A stretch of 64,000 nt of DNA from Sulfurospirillum sp036802865 (GTDB lineage Bacteria > Campylobacterota > Campylobacteria > Campylobacterales > Sulfurospirillaceae). Below are positions 62,104 to 64,000 of this stretch, in pieces. How positions within the stretch are numbered: the first letter of the stretch is position 1; each line of letters begins with the position of its first letter. The notes under the pieces are model-generated. The model searched no databases. It saw nothing but the letters and a program-made list of their open reading frames with translations, and was not told where the DNA came from. The translations under genes were made by a program, and so were the position numbers. Location of the stretch: the NCBI RefSeq assembly GCF_036802865.1, contig NZ_DAIRVK010000001.1, positions 620,001-684,000 on the forward strand. The letters run 5' to 3'.

Positions 62104-62619
62104 TTACTCTTTATGCGCAGATTGTTGCATAATCATGTAAATGACAAAAGCAAAAAATGCGATGGTAATAGTTGTAAAGAGCAATGAAAAGGTTTTTACA
62201 ACTACATAAGCTACGATTAAAATGGAAAGAAGTGTTGGTACTTCATTGTATGCGCGAAAAAACTTACCACTGCGTACACACTCATCATTTTCCAGCTCTA
62301 CACGAAAATATTCCAATGAAAACGAATAAACGATCATCAGTGCAACAACAACCAATTTAGCGTAAAGCCATGTACCAGTCTCAAATAAAATTGGGTTCAT
62401 GATAAGCATGGCAGCACCGCTTAAAAGTGTTGCCCAAAATGCGGGAAGACCAATGTATTTGTAGACTTTGTATTCTTGTATTTTGACGACTTCAACAAAT
62501 TCACTTTTGTGTGCATGTTCAACATGGTAGACAAAAAGACGTGGCAGATAAAAAAGCATCGCCATCCACGACATAAACGCCATAACGTGAAAAGCTAAAA
62601 TCCAACTATAATACTGCAT
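62104..62619 (-). CDS. hemJ: Protoporphyrinogen oxidase HemJ
   Basis: HemJ oxidises protoporphyrinogen IX in heme synthesis at the membrane. The 171-residue protein has four to five helices, WILAFHVMAFMSWMAMLFYL followed by PRLFVYHVEH, GLPAFWATLLSGAAMLI, and WLYAKLVVVALMIVYS. The conserved His of helix 1 (AFHVM), the RLFVYH stretch and Lys in YAKL match HemJ of Campylobacterota and cyanobacteria. The gene is at the end of the minus-strand group with cowN. Confidence 0.88.
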   Translation of the reverse strand: MQYYSWILAFHVMAFMSWMAMLFYLPRLFVYHVEHAHKSEFVEVVKIQEYKVYKYIGLPAFWATLLSGAAMLIMNPILFETGTWLYAKLVVVALMIVYSFSLEYFRVELENDECVRSGKFFRAYNEVPTLLSILIVAYVVVKTFSLLFTTITIAFFAFVIYMIMQQSAHKE

Positions 62620-62681
62620 CTTTCACTCCAACAAAAATATGCGTGTATTATAACAAGTCCATGTGGTTTTTTATGGGATTT

Positions 62682-63014
62682 TTAACAGCACTCCATTTCA
62701 GCTTTTTCCATGAGTTCAATGCCTTTTTCAAAGTCATACTCCTCAAAAAGAGCGGAGAGATAAAAAACATGGGAGCAGATGTGGTACAAAATATCCTTAG
62801 AATCGTGCTTCGAAAAAATAGCTTTGTAATCTTTAGGTATAAGCGTTTCAAACCGAATCCACAAATCATCTTTAGCTTCAGGATGAAGCTCAAAAAGTTC
62901 ATACATGGCATCAAGCACTTGCGTGGCATTTTCATAGCAATCTATGTTGTGAAAACTGACATAACGATCGCGTATCTCTTCCATAAAGGCAGCCTTTTTA
63001 AGAGGCTTATGCAT
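62682..63014 (-). CDS. cowN: CowN-like N2-fixation-sustaining protein
   Basis: A 110-residue soluble protein. It has DRYVSFHNIDCYENATQVLD near the N-terminus, a helical body, and ends EKAEMECC, as does the CowN family (about 90 residues, RYVTFxGIDC... and EECC). CowN protects nitrogenase against carbon monoxide and lets N2 fixation proceed in its presence. ATG 63014 is chosen because AAGGA lies seven bases upstream; a longer frame to 63044 has no ribosome site. No nif gene is in the window, so nitrogenase would be elsewhere. Confidence 0.85.
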   Translation of the reverse strand: MHKPLKKAAFMEEIRDRYVSFHNIDCYENATQVLDAMYELFELHPEAKDDLWIRFETLIPKDYKAIFSKHDSKDILYHICSHVFYLSALFEEYDFEKGIELMEKAEMECC

Positions 63015-63062
63015 GTTGTGTTCCTTGACATTACATATAACCATTTTCGTGGAGTTTTAGGC

Positions 63063-63092
63063 TTGAAAAAATATGAAGTTCTTTTATATAAT
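63063..63092 (+). promoter_or_regulatory. Promoter of RES-domain gene
   Basis: TTGAAA (63063-63068) and TATAAT (63087-63092) are separated by 18 bases, a near-canonical sigma-70 promoter. It starts 42 bases before the TTG start codon. AAGGG is the ribosome site. Confidence 0.65.
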
Positions 63093-63133
63093 GTTCACTA
63101 AATAAATAATTGGTTGGAAAAAAGGGTATATCA

Positions 63134-64000
63134 TTGGAACTTTCAGAAGAAATATTGAATCAACTCAGAGGTAAATTACAAAATTTTCAGAAAACCAATT
63201 TTGAAGGAAAAACAGTCGAGGACGTTAAGAATGAGCTTCATGAGTTCTACAATTCTTATTCCATTGTTATTGCAAATCTTGGTAGATGTCCTGTTTTTAG
63301 AGTTAGAAAAATTGAGAATAGTCATGAACATAATACTTTAAAAGATGTATGGTGCCCTTCTGCTTCCTTTGTAAAAAAACTTGGGCGAGCAAATAATATA
63401 GGTGAATCCATGTTCTATGGTGCTCTTGATTACGAAACAGCGATTAAAGAGGTTGATGTCAAAATTGGTGAGTCTTTTTCTTTGGCTGTGTATAATCTTA
63501 AAGAAAAAGAAAATTTTGAACGAAGTAGCGTAGTAATACGACCAAGTATTCCTTCTGGATATTATTGTGATTCTATGAGTTTATTTGGTTTAGAATTGAG
63601 CGATTTTATCGTTTACCCTGGGGAAGAAACAAAATACATTAGAAGTTGCGCAATTTCTTCTATTCTATTGAATCTGCCATACAAAGATAGTCTTCTGTAC
63701 CCATCTGTTAAGAATAATGATTCAGTCAATATTGTAATGAAAGAACTCGATGCAAAAATTAGATTGAGTTTAAATTTGGTTTTGACGTGCCAATGTATAT
63801 CTTTAAATAATTATGTCGTGTTTGAAGTAAAACAACCAACTACAGATGGGTATCTTCACTTATTGCATAATTTATACAAACAGCCACCTCCGTTGAGAGT
63901 GAATGCTCCAAAAATGAGTTTTGAGACAATGTTTAGTGATCAAAAGATTCTAAGTTCTGCGCAAGAGATTGAAGACTTACTAAGTTCAGTTTTGGTTAAA
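63134..64000 (+). CDS. RES-domain protein, 3' truncated by window end
   Basis: A frame opens at TTG 63134 (AAAAAAGGG upstream) and runs open to base 64000, at least 289 residues. After an N-terminal helical segment (about residues 1-45) there is a RES-like region: PVFRVRKIENS, CPSASFVKKLGRANNIGESM, FYGALDYETAIKEVDVKIGE. Short RES proteins are NAD+-degrading toxins paired with a Xre-type antitoxin. This one is longer, has no antitoxin gene upstream, and continues beyond the window. It may belong to a larger accessory or defence locus. The RES call is by eye. Confidence 0.65.
   Translation, partial: MELSEEILNQLRGKLQNFQKTNFEGKTVEDVKNELHEFYNSYSIVIANLGRCPVFRVRKIENSHEHNTLKDVWCPSASFVKKLGRANNIGESMFYGALDYETAIKEVDVKIGESFSLAVYNLKEKENFERSSVVIRPSIPSGYYCDSMSLFGLELSDFIVYPGEETKYIRSCAISSILLNLPYKDSLLYPSVKNNDSVNIVMKELDAKIRLSLNLVLTCQCISLNNYVVFEVKQPTTDGYLHLLHNLYKQPPPLRVNAPKMSFETMFSDQKILSSAQEIEDLLSSVLVK

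Noticed and set aside
62643..63101. 152-residue plus-strand frame opposite cowN
   Set aside because: It is antisense to cowN, has no similarity I recognise and no ribosome site; cowN has a clear family signature.

Overview
The window is a stretch of ordinary, gene-dense chromosome from a Campylobacterota (Epsilonproteobacteria) bacterium, most likely Sulfurospirillum or a close relative. The reasons are the AT-rich sequence, the gene order, and several lineage traits. The runs pycB-pckA-argH and pheS-pheT-aroA-ispH-rpsA-(membrane protein)-serA follow the order I know from Campylobacter jejuni. An isolated atpE encodes an F0 c subunit with a signal-like leader. There is a MutS7-type MutS with a C-terminal HNH domain, and a CowN homologue that points to a nitrogen-fixing member of the group. 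No prophage, insertion sequence, integron or CRISPR array was seen. Only the last gene (a RES-domain protein, cut by the window end) looks accessory.

Layout. 1-5.1 kb: end of a probable signalling gene, pilT and gatC (minus), then a YfgM-like/BamB-like envelope pair, a small unknown gene, coaX and hisG (plus). 5.1-10.2 kb (minus): a three-gene sensory cluster (PAS plus degenerate HPt protein, Sel1-repeat protein, NIT sensor with a pseudo-receiver tail), uvrC and a DUF721 gene. 10.1-22 kb (plus): a small LptM-like lipoprotein, nadB, nhaD, guaA, hemD, a probable 6S RNA, purD, an RDD membrane protein, lptD, pnp, atpE and tRNA-Leu(GAG). 22-28.3 kb: small protein, histidine kinase, response regulator, and a large FAD/Fe-S dehydrogenase of the D-lactate/D-2-hydroxyacid type. 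28.5-33.8 kb: a degraded oadG remnant directly ahead of pycB, then pckA and argH, the anaplerotic/gluconeogenic block. 34-43.6 kb: hinT-like gene (minus), then pheST-aroA-ispH-rpsA-orf-serA, most of them overlapping.

43.8-49.2 kb: a tripartite RND efflux operon whose pump is encoded as two overlapping half-genes. 49.2-54.6 kb: a small HTH operon, efp, and two chemoreceptors flanking a DJ-1 family gene. 54.6-64 kb: mutS7 (minus), DUF2721, CvfB-like and BaiN/HI0933-like genes, a Cache-HAMP-GGDEF cyclase, hemJ and cowN (minus), and the truncated RES gene.

Most genes are housekeeping. The items most worth following are the MutS7-HNH protein, the oadG pseudogene upstream of pycB, the split RND pump with a five-A run at the break, the putative 6S RNA ahead of purD, the lone cowN, the NIT/pseudo-receiver cluster, and a 12-base palindrome (TTTACATGTAAA and its near variant) that recurs in coding and non-coding DNA.
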